Shown one piece after another: positions 4,428 through 5,843 of a DNA stretch of 5,843 nucleotides. The position numbers were made by a program, and so were the translations under genes. The stretch is from Bacteroidales bacterium (GTDB taxonomy: Bacteria > Bacteroidota > Bacteroidia > Bacteroidales > VadinHA17). The notes beneath the pieces were generated by a model that was not told the DNA's origin, made no database searches, and saw nothing but the letters and a program-made list of their open reading frames with translations. Location of the stretch: NCBI GenBank assembly GCA_022615595.1, contig JAKEGI010000038.1, forward strand, positions 1 to 5,843, read 5' to 3'. Position 1 is the first letter of the stretch. Each line of letters begins with the position of its first letter.

Positions 4428-5843
4428 ATGAATGAAAAGATACTTAATACCCTGATGCACCTCTTTGCCATCATTGCCCCGGCACAGGGCAGTGAGACGG
4501 ATAGGCGCAGGGTTGTTGAGTCGTTTCTCCGCCCGCAGCTGAACCAGGAAGGTGTTGATGCTTATCTGAAGATCTTTGATAACTATTATGCCGAAGCCCA
4601 GCAGAGGCTTAAGAAAGGGAACGAGGCAAGACGCAATGCGGCAATCTCCGTCCGGATCATCAAGATTTGTTTTGATATCGGAGCTCAGCTCACTCTGAAT
4701 CAGAAGATTATAGTTCTCGTTCAGCTACTTGAATACTGCCGTTCAGACGGGTCAGAGGTAAGCACCACCGAACTTGAGTTCATTGTTACCGCTGCTGAAG
4801 GATTTAATGTCACCCGCGAAGATTATCAGCTCATTGAGACTTTTGTGCTTTCAAAAAGATCCGATGTGCCAGAATCTCCTCAGATACTGGTCATTGACAA
4901 TAAACGGGAGCATGAATTCACCAGGACCAGGCATATCTGCAATGAGTCGATCAGGGGACAGGTCAGGGTGTTGAACCTGGCGCAGGCAGACATGCTCTTC
5001 ATCAGGTCATTCGGAACAGGCGAGCTGTTGCTCAGCGGCCAGCTGAGGCATGAGGACAAGGTATACCTGTTTGAGAGAGGCGCTTCACTCAAGTACATGA
5101 GCAGCAAGCCCATTTATTACTCCGAGGTCATAAGGCACTTTCTCGACGAAAAAGCCCTCGCATCACGAGTGGTGTTTGAAGTCAGGGAGATAGAATACAA
5201 GTTCAAGGGTGGTTTCGTAGGACTAAACACAATTAGCTTTACCGAAGAGTCGGGACGTCTCGTTGGAATAATGGGTGCATCCGGAGCAGGCAAGTCGACA
5301 CTCCTTGGCGTTCTGAACGGAATGAACCGACCTGACAGCGGTGTAGTCCTGATTAACGGGGTGAATATTCATGACGAAGCGGATAAGGTCAAAGGGCTGA
5401 TAGGGTACGTCTCACAGGATGATCTCCTGATTGAGGAGCTTACTGTCTTTGACAACCTCTTTTACAACGCCAAGCTCTGTTTCGGCAATCTCAATGATGC
5501 GGAGATAACACGCAAAGTGGAAGATGTGCTTCACAGCCTTGGCCTCTTCGAGATCAAGGACATGAAGGTTGGCACTCCGCTGAACAAGAAGATTTCAGGA
5601 GGACAGCGCAAAAGACTGAATATCTCTCTGGAACTGATCAGGGAACCGTCAATACTATTCCTTGACGAACCCACGTCAGGTCTCTCATCACTCGATTCAG
5701 AGAACATACTTGACCTTCTCAATGACCTCAAGCTGAAGGGAAAGCTGATCTTCATCGTGATCCATCAGCCTTCGTCAGATATCTTCAAGATGTTTGACAA
5801 GCTGATTTTCCTTGACACCGGAGGCCATATGATATATTATGGA
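4428..5843 (+). CDS. ABCG-type ABC transporter ATPase with TerB-like N-terminus (cut by window edge)
   Basis: 472 codons open to the right edge, starting at ATG 4428; another ATG at 4432 is out of frame and stops at once. Residues 1 to about 145 are helical, with LLEYCRSDGSEVSTTELEFI at 100-119 resembling the TerB motif (acidic D-G turn, then a helix starting with E). Residues about 150-240 are beta-rich (ELLLSGQLRHEDKVYLFERG), perhaps an FHA-like fold. From about 248 comes a full ABC domain: Walker A GASGAGKST at 283-291 (K289), Q-loop Q330, signature SGGQRKR at 390-396, Walker B ILFLDEPTSG with D413 and E414, and H-loop H446. FIVIHQPSSDI and the GGHMIYYG ending are typical of ABCG/White-type ATPases. 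Related proteins continue into an ABC-2 membrane domain, which should lie past the edge. The Asp of the usual SGLD D-loop is Ser420. The substrate is unknown. It lies 163 bp after the STAS gene, possibly as a separate unit. Confidence 0.88.
   Translation, partial: MNEKILNTLMHLFAIIAPAQGSETDRRRVVESFLRPQLNQEGVDAYLKIFDNYYAEAQQRLKKGNEARRNAAISVRIIKICFDIGAQLTLNQKIIVLVQLLEYCRSDGSEVSTTELEFIVTAAEGFNVTREDYQLIETFVLSKRSDVPESPQILVIDNKREHEFTRTRHICNESIRGQVRVLNLAQADMLFIRSFGTGELLLSGQLRHEDKVYLFERGASLKYMSSKPIYYSEVIRHFLDEKALASRVVFEVREIEYKFKGGFVGLNTISFTEESGRLVGIMGASGAGKSTLLGVLNGMNRPDSGVVLINGVNIHDEADKVKGLIGYVSQDDLLIEELTVFDNLFYNAKLCFGNLNDAEITRKVEDVLHSLGLFEIKDMKVGTPLNKKISGGQRKRLNISLELIREPSILFLDEPTSGLSSLDSENILDLLNDLKLKGKLIFIVIHQPSSDIFKMFDKLIFLDTGGHMIYYG

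Noticed and set aside
4228..4428. 66-codon plus-strand frame across the STAS end and the following gap
   Set aside because: Overlaps the STAS 3' end out of frame, has no start signal, and shows no recognisable domain; its stop merely overlaps the ABC start.
4880..5755. Minus-strand open frames opposite the ABC ATPase
   Set aside because: Antisense to a continuous ABC coding frame with all catalytic motifs; Ser/Leu-rich shadow composition.
3406..5843. Defence system or phage/mobile island
   Set aside because: No nuclease, reverse transcriptase, integrase, transposase, terminal repeat or toxin-antitoxin features; the genes are signalling and transport families with ordinary composition.

Overview
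The window reads as a piece of a Bacteroidota chromosome, most likely from the Bacteroidales or a nearby order. This is inferred from three things: the protein sequences look like that phylum's versions of SerA, SerC, GcvT and ComB; most starts lack a Shine-Dalgarno sequence and have A/T-rich leaders; and both divergent promoters in the middle carry exact matches to the Bacteroidota -7 element TAnnTTTG. No mobile element, CRISPR array, tRNA or rRNA was seen.

Left half (1-3405, minus strand), in transcription order: gcvT (glycine cleavage T-protein), comB (2-phosphosulfolactate phosphatase family), serC (phosphoserine aminotransferase) and serA (3-phosphoglycerate dehydrogenase, cut by the left edge). 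Gaps are 25, 81 and 11 bp, so this looks like one glycine/serine/one-carbon operon. SerA and SerC make O-phosphoserine from 3-phosphoglycerate, and GcvT takes glycine (made from serine) into 5,10-methylene-THF. ComB is the odd member: its family is known from sulfolactate/coenzyme M synthesis, and its role in a serine operon is open.

Middle (3406-3553): a 148-bp divergent promoter region with one -7 box facing each way and four copies of AACCTG.

Right half (3554-5843, plus strand): a free-standing Hpt phosphotransfer protein, then a STAS-domain protein 6 bp downstream. After a 163-bp gap with two inverted repeats comes a long ABC transporter ATPase of the ABCG type. Its N-terminus carries a TerB-like helical region and a beta-rich, possibly FHA-like region. 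The gene is open to the right edge, so its expected membrane domain is not visible. The Hpt-STAS pair looks like a small signalling module whose kinase, response regulator and output partners are not in the window.

Most of the window is ordinary metabolism. The points worth a second look are comB in the serine operon, the Hpt-STAS pair beside a multi-domain ABC ATPase, the AACCTG repeats over the divergent promoters, and a shared leader motif before serC and serA.
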